The notes under the pieces were generated by a model, which had not been told where the DNA came from, did no database searches, and saw only the letters and a program-made list of their open reading frames with translations. The position numbers and the translations under genes were made by a program. A stretch of 64,000 nt of DNA. It comes from Nitrosomonas nitrosa. GTDB taxonomy: Bacteria; Pseudomonadota; Gammaproteobacteria; Burkholderiales; Nitrosomonadaceae. The stretch spans positions 103,991-167,990 of the forward strand of contig NZ_QAOO01000006.1 of assembly GCF_003051105.1 (NCBI RefSeq). Direction: 5' to 3'. Position 1 is the stretch's first letter; the number at the start of each line of letters is the position of its first letter. Below, piece by piece: positions 26,211 through 35,138 of the stretch.

Positions 26211-26645
26211 ATGGAGCGTTGCTGTGCGCAGTTACACGTAAATGCAGAGCGTGGATTTACGTTGCTTGAATTACTGGTGGTGATGGTCATCATCGGGTTG
26301 TTGGCCGCTTATGTGGGTCCTAGATATTTTTCACAGGTAGGAAAATCAGAAGTCAAGATGGCGCAAGCTCAGATTGATTCGCTTGAAAAAGCATTACATC
26401 AGTATCGTTTGGATGTGGGAAGTTATCCCACAACCGAGCAGGGGCTCAATGCGTTGGTCGCGCGCCCGGGCAACGAGCCGAAATGGCAAGGTCCCTATCT
26501 CGGTAAAACACCTCCTGCCGATCCTTGGGGGCGGCCTTATCAATATAGATACCCGGGTGAGCAAGCAGAGTTCGATCTGTTTTCATTAGGCAAAGACGGT
26601 CAACCGGGAGGTGCGGGAGAAGCTGCCGATATCACTAATTGGTAA
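26211..26645 (+). CDS. gspG: Pseudopilin, GspG-like (major)
   Basis: The chosen start is ATG 26211, preceded by GAGAGG; this gives 144 residues. A leader of about 14 residues ends in the prepilin peptidase site, after which GFTLLELLVVMVIIGLLAAY supplies Glu5 and the transmembrane helix. The C-terminal part SYPTTEQGLNALVARPGNEP is typical of GspG, the major pseudopilin, including its calcium-loop region (TPPADPWGRPYQYRYPG). It heads the secretion cluster and lies four bases before gspF. Confidence 0.9.
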   Translation: MERCCAQLHVNAERGFTLLELLVVMVIIGLLAAYVGPRYFSQVGKSEVKMAQAQIDSLEKALHQYRLDVGSYPTTEQGLNALVARPGNEPKWQGPYLGKTPPADPWGRPYQYRYPGEQAEFDLFSLGKDGQPGGAGEAADITNW

Positions 26646-26648
26646 ACA

Positions 26649-27836
26649 GTGATGCGTTATACCGTAAAAGCAGTACTCGCTAAACAAGGCACAGTGCTGC
26701 TGCAGTTGGATGCGGCCAACGAAGAGGAGGTACGCAGCCAGATTGCTGCCCAGGGCGGGATGGTATTGAGCATCCAGCGAAACTTCGCGGGTTGGTTGCC
26801 TAGATCTAGAACACGTTTCCCGCTCACCCATTTCAGCCATGAACTCCTTTCTCTTTTAACGGCAGGTCTGAGCTTGGTAGAAAGCATCGAAACGCTCATT
26901 GAAAAAGAAGAAGATGGCGGGGTGCGTAAGATCATAGAAGAAATGCTTGCGCGCTTATACGAGGGGATGACATTCTCGCATGCGCTGGAAGCATATCCTC
27001 AAGCATTTCCCCCACTTTATATCGCAACGATCAGAGCAAGTGAGCGAACAGGTGATTTAACCGAAGCCCTGACGCGGTTTATCGCTTATCAGACGCAAAT
27101 GGATTTGGCGCGGAAAAAAATGGTAGGCGCTTCCATTTATCCGGTGTTGTTGTTAGTGCTTGGAATGCTGGTATCCGTTTTTTTGTTACTTTTCGTGGTA
27201 CCTAAGTTCAGCGCCATTTATGAAGATATCGGTGCAGATTTACCTTGGATGTCGCTCATGTTGATCAAATGGGGGCGGCTAGTGCATGAAAGTGGCTGGA
27301 TGTTAGCTGGAAGTGCGGCTGTAATTTTTTCATTACTTGTGTATGGGTTTACACGTGCTGCGTTTCGTGCCCGACTGCTGCAAGGTTTATGGCGAATTCC
27401 GGCAATCGGCGAGCGCATGCGGATTTATCAGCTTGCGCGCTTCTATAAAACGCTGGGGATGCTGCAGCGTGGCGGTATTCCGATAACGAAAGCGCTGGAA
27501 ATGGTAAGCGATCTTTTACAAGCTCATTTCCGGCCGCGGGTCATCATGGCGGCAACCCTTATTCGTGAAGGTAAAACCATTTCCAGCGCCATGCAAATTG
27601 CTGAGCTGACAACGGCAGTCGGTAACCGGATGCTACGGGTAGGTGAACGAACGGGTCTCATGGGAGAAATGATGGAGCGTATCGGCAATTTCCATGATGA
27701 AGAAATCGCCCGTTGGGTCGAATGGATGACTAAACTGGTCGAGCCATTATTGATGGCAGTTATCGGTACCGTGATCGGTGGTATCATCATTTTGATGTAT
27801 ATGCCTATTTTTGAACTAGCGGGAAGTATCAATTGA
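26649..27836 (+). CDS. gspF: Type II secretion/type IV pilus inner-membrane platform protein, GspF-like
   Basis: A 395-residue platform protein with the duplicated GspF domain: the first copy around 70-190 (FSHELLSLLTAGLSLVESIE) and the second around 270-390 (FYKTLGMLQRGGIPITKALE), each followed by hydrophobic segments near 165-190, 215-235 and 365-390. It couples the cytoplasmic ATPase to pseudopilus growth. The start is GTG 26649 or ATG 26652. It overlaps gspE by four bases. Confidence 0.9.
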   Translation: MMRYTVKAVLAKQGTVLLQLDAANEEEVRSQIAAQGGMVLSIQRNFAGWLPRSRTRFPLTHFSHELLSLLTAGLSLVESIETLIEKEEDGGVRKIIEEMLARLYEGMTFSHALEAYPQAFPPLYIATIRASERTGDLTEALTRFIAYQTQMDLARKKMVGASIYPVLLLVLGMLVSVFLLLFVVPKFSAIYEDIGADLPWMSLMLIKWGRLVHESGWMLAGSAAVIFSLLVYGFTRAAFRARLLQGLWRIPAIGERMRIYQLARFYKTLGMLQRGGIPITKALEMVSDLLQAHFRPRVIMAATLIREGKTISSAMQIAELTTAVGNRMLRVGERTGLMGEMMERIGNFHDEEIARWVEWMTKLVEPLLMAVIGTVIGGIIILMYMPIFELAGSIN

Positions 27837-29524
27837 TCGAAGCTAGCTTACCGTCATCAACAAAACCTGTGATTGATTTACAGCAGCTTGCACAGGCGCG
27901 TCAGCAGGCTGTGATCCAGAAAGCGCCTGTCATCAAGATACTGGAAGATATTGGCAATTACTCACCCAATGAATTGATCGAAGAGTTGGGTCAGTTGTTG
28001 CGGATGCCCGTGCTAAAAATGGAAGATTTACACGAGTTGCAGCCAGCTTTCGATATTTTGTCGTTTGCAGAAGCGGTCAAACAGGAGTGTGCGCTATTTC
28101 GAAGAGCGCATGAATACATACTCGCAGTATCTGACCCTTTCAAATCTTATTTGTACGCATGGGCAGATGAGTATATTCCAGTGAGTGCGACATGGTATCT
28201 GGTCCATCCGGCTGATTTATCTGCTTTCTTTACTCAGCAGGAAAAAAACATGCGGGCGATGGACAATGTTTTGCCGACTGAGCAATATGGAATGACAGAG
28301 GCAGGCATCGAAGATCTGTCATTAAAGACAATTCATGAAGGAACGAGTAAAGTCGTCAGGCTGGTGCATTCCACTTTATATGATGCGCATAAATCGCAAG
28401 CCAGTGATATTCATCTAGAAACTGTACCTGGTGCGCTGGCGATTAAGTATCGGATCGATGGTGTATTGACCATGATCGGGGTCATGCAGGGCGCTGATTT
28501 GGCGGAACAGGTTATTTCGCGAATTAAGGTCATGTCCGATCTTGATATTGCCGAGCGCCGTATTCCGCAGGATGGCCGCTTCAAAGTTTCGATTCAAGGG
28601 CGAGAAATTGATTTCCGCGTCTCGATTATGCCAAGTATTTTTGGTGAAGATGCGGTACTGCGGATTCTTGACCGTCAAGCGCTCACTGATCATGTTGAAG
28701 GATTAACGCTCAATCAGCTTGGCTTCGGCCAATCAGCCATTGCCAGTATACGCCGGTTGAGTTCGGAGCCTTATGGTATGTTGCTGGTGACTGGACCGAC
28801 GGGAAGTGGCAAGACCACTTCACTATATGCGGCTATCTCGGAAGTGAATCGTGGTGATGACAAAATTATCACCATTGAGGATCCTATCGAATATCAGTTG
28901 CCAGGGGTGCTGCAGATCCCTGTCAACGAAAAAAAAGGCCTCACTTTTGCACGCGGCTTACGTTCAATTTTGCGGCATGATCCCGATAAAATTATGGTGG
29001 GTGAAATCCGTGATGCCGAAACAGCGCAAATTGCTATCCAGGCAGCGTTGACTGGCCACTTGGTATTTACCACGGTGCACGCCAATAACGTTTTTGACGT
29101 GATCGGTAGATTTTCTCATATGGGTGTCGATCCCTATAGTTTCGTTTCAGCGCTGAACGGTATCGTTGCGCAGCGGCTGGTTCGCCAGTTGTGTCCTCAT
29201 TGCGTTGTTGAAGAGCAACCGGATGATCAATTAATTGCCGAATCGGGTATCCCCCTTGAAGAGACAGCAAATTATCAGTTTCGGGTTGGCAAAGGATGCG
29301 GGCAATGCCGGGGGAGTGGCTATCGAGGACGGAGTGCAATTGCTGAGATTTTGTTGCTCAATGACGAAATCCGAGAATTGATCATCGCACAGGCGACAAT
29401 CCGTCGTATCAAAGAAGCTGCCCGACAAAACGGTACCCGGTTTCTACGTGAAGCAGCTCTGGAGATGGTAAAAGCAGGACAAACTAGTTTGTTGGAGGCT
29501 AACCGTGTCACGATTGTGGCGTGA
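27833..29524 (+). CDS. gspE: Secretion ATPase, GspE-like
   Basis: A 563-residue ATPase starting at TTG 27833, which overlaps the gspF stop. The N-terminal part (about 1-150) is the GspE_N-like domain; then come the Walker A box GPTGSGKTTSLYA, the Asp box ITIEDPIEYQLPG, the Walker B region IMVGEIRDAETAQ and a His box (FTTVHANNVFDVI). A four-Cys zinc element is present: CPHC followed by CGQCRG. It hydrolyses ATP to drive pseudopilus assembly. It is the motor of the cluster; no retraction ATPase is visible. Confidence 0.92.
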   Translation: MIEASLPSSTKPVIDLQQLAQARQQAVIQKAPVIKILEDIGNYSPNELIEELGQLLRMPVLKMEDLHELQPAFDILSFAEAVKQECALFRRAHEYILAVSDPFKSYLYAWADEYIPVSATWYLVHPADLSAFFTQQEKNMRAMDNVLPTEQYGMTEAGIEDLSLKTIHEGTSKVVRLVHSTLYDAHKSQASDIHLETVPGALAIKYRIDGVLTMIGVMQGADLAEQVISRIKVMSDLDIAERRIPQDGRFKVSIQGREIDFRVSIMPSIFGEDAVLRILDRQALTDHVEGLTLNQLGFGQSAIASIRRLSSEPYGMLLVTGPTGSGKTTSLYAAISEVNRGDDKIITIEDPIEYQLPGVLQIPVNEKKGLTFARGLRSILRHDPDKIMVGEIRDAETAQIAIQAALTGHLVFTTVHANNVFDVIGRFSHMGVDPYSFVSALNGIVAQRLVRQLCPHCVVEEQPDDQLIAESGIPLEETANYQFRVGKGCGQCRGSGYRGRSAIAEILLLNDEIRELIIAQATIRRIKEAARQNGTRFLREAALEMVKAGQTSLLEANRVTIVA

Positions 29525-30344
29525 TCAAATTCAGATTTTTTTTGCACCCGGTCGAGTGGATATGGTCAGAACATTCCGCGGAATAAAACCCAAGCAATCG
29601 CCTAAAATAGCGACCAATTCAGTTTCTCAGCAGGATGCAGTTGCATGGAATGCTACTTTGCGTCAGTTGGAACAAATGGTGGAAATGGAAAATGCTTCAT
29701 CAAGCTTGGCGGGTGCGGAGATGTCCGTGACGCTCTCAAACCATTTCGTGCGCTATGCGGTTGTTCCACCTCAACCGGAAATTACGGAACCTGCAGAATT
29801 GCTGGCTTTTGCTCACTTCCATATGCGCGAAGTATATGGAGAGCGTGTCGAAAATTGGATGGTGAGTTTGAGTGAGGGAGGGCCAGATAAGGGAGTGGTG
29901 AGCGCAGCGATTGAGCGCGATCTTTACCAAGCACTGGAGGCGCTCTCATTGCGTCATCGAATCAAGCTGAAGCAGATCGAACCCTACCTGACTGTAGCTT
30001 TCGATCAATGGTGTACATCATTTGACGATAAGCGATTATGGTTTGTTGTCATTGAGCCGGGAAGATTGTGCATTGTTCTGATTTCCAATGGTAATTGGCA
30101 GTCAATCCGGAATCAACGAGTCGTACGCACACTAGAAGACGAATTATTTGCTTCACTTGAGCAAGAGGTTATTTTATCCGGTCATCGAGAGCCGGTTGAA
30201 CGAGTGTATTTATGCGCGCCAGAACATGCGAATTTGGCATTACCGGCCGATCGAGAGTGGCAGTTTGTCTTTTTGCCGAATAGTAAAATACCCGCACCTC
30301 GACATTTTCCTTCTATATTGGCAAGGAGAACGGATTATGCATAG
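29505..30344 (+). CDS. PilM/GspL-like cytoplasmic assembly protein
   Basis: A 279-residue protein with a GTG start inside the end of gspE (20-base overlap). It has no transmembrane helix. The layout, with MSVTLSNHFVRYAVVPPQ near the start and a later LWFVVIEPGRLCIVLISNG, suggests an actin-like fold of the PilM/GspL type, but the ATP-binding motifs are not clear. It would link the ATPase to the next, membrane-bound protein. The identification rests on the fold pattern and on position. Confidence 0.6.
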   Translation: MSRLWRDQIQIFFAPGRVDMVRTFRGIKPKQSPKIATNSVSQQDAVAWNATLRQLEQMVEMENASSSLAGAEMSVTLSNHFVRYAVVPPQPEITEPAELLAFAHFHMREVYGERVENWMVSLSEGGPDKGVVSAAIERDLYQALEALSLRHRIKLKQIEPYLTVAFDQWCTSFDDKRLWFVVIEPGRLCIVLISNGNWQSIRNQRVVRTLEDELFASLEQEVILSGHREPVERVYLCAPEHANLALPADREWQFVFLPNSKIPAPRHFPSILARRTDYA

Positions 30345-30873
30345 CCTAAAACTTAAGTTTCCTTACGCGGGACAGCGAACCAGTGCGGTTGATTATCTAT
30401 TGCTCGGATTGGGAATTTTTGCCCTGATCGTTTGTATTCATCAGATGAAATCGGTCATGGAGGAAATCGCATATTGGGAATCGCGCATAGCGCGTTTTGA
30501 GCAACAGCAGCAACATAGAAAAACGCCCAGAACACCGATTGCGCGAGTCACTCAAGAAACTCAGCAAGAGCTCAAACAGGCTGCTGAGGTTTTAAGGCAA
30601 ATCAATTTGCCGTGGGAAGCATTGTTTGACTCGCTGGAGTATGCAATGAGTAAAGATATTGCGTTATTATCCGTGCAGCCCAATATAGCCAGTCGTTCGA
30701 TACGAATCACCGGTGAAGCGAGAAATCTTGCGGGATTGACTGATTTTGTAGAAGCAATGGAGCGCGAGACTATTTTTGAGAACGTACATTTACTTAGCTA
30801 TAAAGTGAAACAAGAAAATCCCTATCGCCCCCTTGCCTTTACTTTGACTTCTGCATGGATCGATCTGCTTTAG
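30337..30873 (+). CDS. PilN-like inner-membrane protein
   Basis: The ATG at 30337 overlaps the previous gene by eight bases and gives 178 residues. One transmembrane helix (about 20-40, DYLLLGLGIFALIVCIHQ) is followed by a coiled-coil (EEIAYWESRIARFEQQQQH) and a small periplasmic domain with the PilN-type pattern ISITGEARNLAGLTDFVEAM in relaxed form (here SIRITGEARNLAGLTDF). Together with its neighbours it should form an alignment complex between platform and secretin. Confidence 0.65.
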   Translation: MHSLKLKFPYAGQRTSAVDYLLLGLGIFALIVCIHQMKSVMEEIAYWESRIARFEQQQQHRKTPRTPIARVTQETQQELKQAAEVLRQINLPWEALFDSLEYAMSKDIALLSVQPNIASRSIRITGEARNLAGLTDFVEAMERETIFENVHLLSYKVKQENPYRPLAFTLTSAWIDLL

Positions 30874-31409
30874 AAAGACTATTGGTCCAGGCGCGCTGGC
30901 AAGCATCGAAGCTGACAACAATAGGAAAAATAGGCGCGGGCTTGCTCATGCTCGCCTTTGTCTTTTTTATGGCGGCTATTTCACCCCAAAATGAGGAGCT
31001 TGAGAAACTTGCAAAAAAAGCCGCATCGTTGCAGCAGCAAACTCGCCTTAAATCTGGTGAAAGCGTTAGGCTGGATGATAATCAGGCTTTACAGGTTTTT
31101 TATGATTTCTTTCCTAATATCGACTCATCACCTTATTGGATCAAGGAGTTAGACAGGGTAGCTAAGAAAAGGGGGGTTGAGCTAACTGGTAGCGAATATC
31201 GATTAATACAAGATAAAGAATCGAAACTTGTGCGCTACGAGATGATTTTGCCTGTGCGTGGCAGCTATCCACAAATACGCGCTTTTATAGCTGATGCATT
31301 GGAAGCGGTTCCAGCGATCGCTTTGGTTGATGTCATCATCAAACGTGAAGATATCAAAGCCGGGAAGCTGGATGTTCGTCTTAGTATGAATCTTTATTTA
31401 CACAACTGA
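30855..31409 (+). CDS. PilO/GspM-like inner-membrane protein
   Basis: A 184-residue protein overlapping the PilN-like gene by 19 bases. One transmembrane helix (about 26-43) precedes a coiled-coil (NEELEKLAKKAASLQQQ) and a ferredoxin-like periplasmic domain, with YPQIRAFIADALEAVPAIAL as its conserved helix. PilO/GspM proteins pair with PilN/GspL-type proteins. The role follows from topology and gene order. Confidence 0.65.
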   Translation: MDRSALERLLVQARWQASKLTTIGKIGAGLLMLAFVFFMAAISPQNEELEKLAKKAASLQQQTRLKSGESVRLDDNQALQVFYDFFPNIDSSPYWIKELDRVAKKRGVELTGSEYRLIQDKESKLVRYEMILPVRGSYPQIRAFIADALEAVPAIALVDVIIKREDIKAGKLDVRLSMNLYLHN

Positions 31410-31410
31410 A

Positions 31411-31986
31411 ATGGATAAGCGCGCGACTCGCATTCGCCGATTGGTTTTAGGTGTTGCTTTATTGGCAACATTGCTTGCCGTGATAGGGCTGGAAGAGAGT
31501 GATCTCGAATTGGAGGAAGTTACAGTACAACCGATTTTACCTACTCGATCCGATTCGGCTAACGCGCGTAGTAAAAAAAGTGATGCAGGACCGTTGCTTG
31601 TAGAACAACTTGGGCAACGAACTTTTAGCGCAGAAGCGGATGATATCTTTGCGGCGGCTTCCTGGGAACCGAAGCGGCCCATTGCGAGTGTTTCTCAGTC
31701 TTTTTTTGCGTCCAGACAGAATACGCCGCCCCCTGTCGCTGCACCACCGCCCGCTCCGGTAGCGCCTCCACTGCAATTCAAGTACGTTGGCAAAGTGATT
31801 GAGGGTAATCGAACGAGCGTGTTTCTTTCTATTGCAGAAAATAACTATGTCGCCAAAGAAGGTGAACGTATCGATGCTAACTACCGGCTCGATCGTATAC
31901 GCGACGATGTGATCGAGTTCACTTATTTACCGCTAGGTATCAAACAGACGCTTTTTATCAATAACGATAACCGTGGAAGGCTTTAA
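31411..31986 (+). CDS. PilP/GspC-like periplasmic connector with proline-rich linker
   Basis: A 191-residue protein. An N-terminal transmembrane helix (about 10-27) is followed by a disordered charged stretch and a Pro/Ala linker (PPPVAAPPPAPVAPP). The C-terminal part is a small beta domain (QFKYVGKVIEGNRTSVFLSI) like the HR domain of GspC or PilP, which touches the secretin. It ends one base into the secretin gene. I recall similar genes in Betaproteobacteria being filed under 'secretion system X'; this could not be checked. Confidence 0.65.
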   Translation: MDKRATRIRRLVLGVALLATLLAVIGLEESDLELEEVTVQPILPTRSDSANARSKKSDAGPLLVEQLGQRTFSAEADDIFAAASWEPKRPIASVSQSFFASRQNTPPPVAAPPPAPVAPPLQFKYVGKVIEGNRTSVFLSIAENNYVAKEGERIDANYRLDRIRDDVIEFTYLPLGIKQTLFINNDNRGRL

Positions 31987-34241
31987 TGAAATTAGTCAGA
32001 AATGTCTTCGCTATCTTGCTGCTGGCATTATTAACGAGCTGTGCGACTTATTCTACCCGTAACCAAGCGTTTACGGAGGGTAAACAATTGATTGCCCGGG
32101 GACAATTGGATGCGGGTTTGAAAAAACTCGAACAAGCAGCTTATGAAGAGCCTGAAAACAAGGAGATTCGGGCAGTCCTTACACGCGAGCGGGAGGCAAT
32201 TATCGGTCAAATGTTGATCGATGCGGAAAATGACCGATTGGCGGGAGAGCTCGATCTGGCCGAACAAAAGTATCGCCATGTCCTGGAGATCAACGCTCAT
32301 AATGAACGGGCAAAAGCAGGCTTGGAAGCGCTCAACCTAGAACGATATCAGCAAGGCATAATCAATCGGGCAAAGGAATTGCTTGCACAAAATGATGTGG
32401 AAGGTGCGGAAGCCGCTGTAAGAGCAGTTTTGCAAGAAAACCCGTTACATGAGGGTGCGCGCCAGTTAGTCAAACTGATTAACGAATATATCGTACGTAC
32501 TGAAGATCCTGGATTGGCGCTCGTTTCGGCTTTTCATGATCCCATTACCATGGAATTTCGCGATACGAGCCTGAAATCTGTCTTCGAGCTCATTTCGCGT
32601 ACTGCAGGGATTAATTTTATTTTTGACCGAAATGTTCAGCAGGAAGCTAAAACATCGATTTTTGTGCGAGATAATCCGATAGAAGACGTACTGAAATTGT
32701 TGTTAATGACCAATCAGCTTGCTTACAAGATTCTGAATAACAATACACTGTTGATTTATCCAGATACGCCTGCCAAGCAAAAAGAATATCAAGAGCTGGT
32801 GGTGCGCAGTTTTCATGTGGTGAATACCGATGTCAAGCAGATGGTTGCGATGATTAGAGGGTTGGTCAAGGCAAAAGATATTTACGTTAATGAAAAACTT
32901 AACCTTTTCGTGATAAGAGATACGTTGGAAGCGATACGTTTGGTAGAGCGCCTGGTCGCTATTAATGATTTTCCTGATCCAGAGGTCATGCTGGATGTCG
33001 AAGTGCTGGAGATTAATCGCAATCGACTCATGGATCTCGGGCCTAGATTGCCACAGAGTGTCTCCTTCAGTGGTGTGCCGGGTGCTGGGGCTGCAAATGT
33101 GGCATTGGATCAGATTGGATTTGGGTTGAGTCATTTTGCTGTCAATAATCAAGTTGTTATTGATCTTAAAAAGAATCTTACTGTCAATGATATTCTTGCC
33201 AATCCGCGTATACGGGTTAAAAATCGCGAGAAAGCAAAAATTCTTCTGGGCGATAGAATTCCTATTTTTCAATCGAATGCGACAGCGACCGGCGTGGTAT
33301 CTCAGAATGTCACCTACATTGATGTGGGGCTGAAATTAGAGGTCGAGCCCGTTATTTCATTTAACAGCGAAGTATCCATAAAAGTCTCACTAGAAGTGAG
33401 CACGCTCGGCGCTAGAGAAACGCAGGGCAATGCAACCGCTTTTAGAATTGGCACACGCAGTGCAGAGACGTTGTTGTCGTCAAGGGATGGTGAGACACAA
33501 ATATTGGCAGGTCTCATTCAGGACAGCGATCGGCGGGCTTTTGCCGGTATTCCGGGTTTAATTGATTTGCCTGTATTGGGTAGATTATTCACGAACCAGA
33601 ATTTTAATCGGGAAAGGACGGAAGTCGTTTTGCTGGTTACGCCACGGATTGTGCGTAATGTTACACAACCGACCAAGCTGGAAAGTGAATTTCACTCTGG
33701 CACGGCTAACGCAGCAGGTCGCCTACCTGTAACCATTCGGAAAACGGCGCCGCAATCGCTTGCTATGGCGCCTTCAGGCCCCGCATCCAATATTCGTTCT
33801 GTCTTTGGAGGTGCAGCGCAGCCTGCTTTTCCATCTGAGGATGCGGATTTAGCACCCAACCCATTTGCTGCAGCGGCTGCACAATCTAGTGGGGCGACGC
33901 CAACACTGAGTTTGTTGGCGCCGTCTACGGTGGGTATGGATCGTGAATTTACGGCTACAGTAAGACTCGTTACTCAAAATACTCGCTTAACGAGTGAGCT
34001 AAATCTGACCTATGATAAAGACATGCTTGAAGTACTGGATGGTGGCGAGAAATCGGGAACGCGCACGATCAAGCTTGGCAGGGAAGAACCAAGTGGGATG
34101 ACGGCGGTCATACGTTTCAAAGCAATTAGTGCAAATCCTGGCAGTACCGAAATCGCAATTCAAAGTATGGCGACGCAAGATGAGAATGGCAACCCCGTAG
34201 AAGTCAATTTACCCCCCGCCGTGAGTATAGAAATTCAGTAG
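31986..34241 (+). CDS. gspD: Secretin lipoprotein with TPR-like N-terminus and C-terminal cohesin-like domain
   Basis: A 751-residue outer membrane secretin. A lipobox (LLTSC, Cys19) marks it as a lipoprotein. Residues about 25-160 are helical repeats of TPR type (ARGQLDAGLKKLEQAAYEEP), which is unusual for GspD. An STN/N0-like domain and an N1 domain follow (MEFRDTSLKSVFELISRTAG), then the secretin core (about 395-560, VPGAGAANVALDQIGFGLS up to VVLLVTPRIVRNV). From about 635 a cohesin-like beta domain follows (PSTVGMDREFTATVRLVTQ). The secretin forms the outer membrane channel; the extra domains probably bind partners or cargo. Confidence 0.9.
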   Translation: MKLVRNVFAILLLALLTSCATYSTRNQAFTEGKQLIARGQLDAGLKKLEQAAYEEPENKEIRAVLTREREAIIGQMLIDAENDRLAGELDLAEQKYRHVLEINAHNERAKAGLEALNLERYQQGIINRAKELLAQNDVEGAEAAVRAVLQENPLHEGARQLVKLINEYIVRTEDPGLALVSAFHDPITMEFRDTSLKSVFELISRTAGINFIFDRNVQQEAKTSIFVRDNPIEDVLKLLLMTNQLAYKILNNNTLLIYPDTPAKQKEYQELVVRSFHVVNTDVKQMVAMIRGLVKAKDIYVNEKLNLFVIRDTLEAIRLVERLVAINDFPDPEVMLDVEVLEINRNRLMDLGPRLPQSVSFSGVPGAGAANVALDQIGFGLSHFAVNNQVVIDLKKNLTVNDILANPRIRVKNREKAKILLGDRIPIFQSNATATGVVSQNVTYIDVGLKLEVEPVISFNSEVSIKVSLEVSTLGARETQGNATAFRIGTRSAETLLSSRDGETQILAGLIQDSDRRAFAGIPGLIDLPVLGRLFTNQNFNRERTEVVLLVTPRIVRNVTQPTKLESEFHSGTANAAGRLPVTIRKTAPQSLAMAPSGPASNIRSVFGGAAQPAFPSEDADLAPNPFAAAAAQSSGATPTLSLLAPSTVGMDREFTATVRLVTQNTRLTSELNLTYDKDMLEVLDGGEKSGTRTIKLGREEPSGMTAVIRFKAISANPGSTEIAIQSMATQDENGNPVEVNLPPAVSIEIQ

Positions 34242-34242
34242 T

Positions 34243-34749
34243 ATGCAAAAGAGAAATACCGGATTATTAGTATCGGTTTGTCATGGATTTACCTTGGTTG
34301 AGTTAATGGTTGTCGTGGCCATCGTAGCGATACTGGCTTCTGCTGTTATGCCTTTTCGTGAAATTGCAATCAAACGCGAGAAGGAACAAGAATTGCGCCT
34401 TGCTCTGCGTCAAATTCGTACAGCTATTGATGCATACAAACAAGCTACTGATGAGGGATTAGTGGAAAAGAAAGCGGATGAATCAGGTTATCCGCGTAAG
34501 TTGGAAGATTTGGTGGAAGGGGTGCCCAATATCAAAGATCCTAAAAAGAGCACAATTTATTTTTTGCGGCGTTTGCCTCGCGATCCAATGGTAACGGATT
34601 TCGATGAAGATTTGCCGAGTGCCGATACCTGGGGAAAGCGTAGCTATGAGAGCCCGCCCGACAATCCTGAAGAGGGAGATGATGTTTTTGATGTTTATTC
34701 GCGTTCCGATCGTGTGGGGTTAAACGGCGTGCCCTATAGTCACTGGTAA
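34243..34749 (+). CDS. Pseudopilin, GspG-like (second copy)
   Basis: A 168-residue pseudopilin. The prepilin site is HG before FTLVELMVVVAIVAILAS, with Glu5 present. The rest has the GspG-like helix (ELRLALRQIRTAIDAYKQA) and a C-terminal loop ending YDVYSRSDRVGLNGVPYSHW in relaxed form (FDVYSRSD...). It lies two bases after the secretin gene and overlaps the next pseudopilin gene by one base, and has the same 'S.SDR..LNG..Y..W' ending as that neighbour, so the two probably arose by duplication. Confidence 0.85.
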   Translation: MQKRNTGLLVSVCHGFTLVELMVVVAIVAILASAVMPFREIAIKREKEQELRLALRQIRTAIDAYKQATDEGLVEKKADESGYPRKLEDLVEGVPNIKDPKKSTIYFLRRLPRDPMVTDFDEDLPSADTWGKRSYESPPDNPEEGDDVFDVYSRSDRVGLNGVPYSHW

Positions 34750-35138
34750 TGAGTATATTAGAAATTCGCCGGCGAACTGGGTTTACGCTCATCGAATTGT
34801 TGGTCGTGATGGCTGTTATTGCCACCTTGCTGAGCATCGTATCGCCAAGATATTTTAATTCGGTCGATCGGGCCAAAGAAGCGGTACTACGACAAAATCT
34901 AAGTATCATGCGTGATGCTATCGATAAATTCTATGCGGATACAGGTGCTTATCCATCCAGTTTGGAACAATTGGTGGAGGAACGGTACATTCGTGCTATT
35001 CCGATTGATCCGATGACAGACAGCGCTTTCACTTGGATTGAAGTGCCTCCTCCTGACGAAGAGTTAGAGGGTACCTATGATGTGCGCAGTAGTTCAGACA
35101 GACAAGCGCTAGACGGAACGTTTTACGATAAATGGTAA
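34749..35138 (+). CDS. Pseudopilin, GspG-like (third copy)
   Basis: A 129-residue pseudopilin with TG before FTLIELLVVMAVIATLLSI (Glu5 present), a helix FYADTGAYPSSLEQLVEERY and the ending VRSSSDRQALDGTFYDKW, close to that of its upstream neighbour. Start and stop overlap the genes on both sides, so it belongs to the same transcript. It is probably a minor component. Confidence 0.85.
   Translation: MSILEIRRRTGFTLIELLVVMAVIATLLSIVSPRYFNSVDRAKEAVLRQNLSIMRDAIDKFYADTGAYPSSLEQLVEERYIRAIPIDPMTDSAFTWIEVPPPDEELEGTYDVRSSSDRQALDGTFYDKW

Noticed and set aside
32703..33272. A 189-codon frame on the reverse strand inside the secretin gene
   Set aside because: It lies fully within a clearly coding gene in the opposite strand, has no motif and no ribosome binding site.
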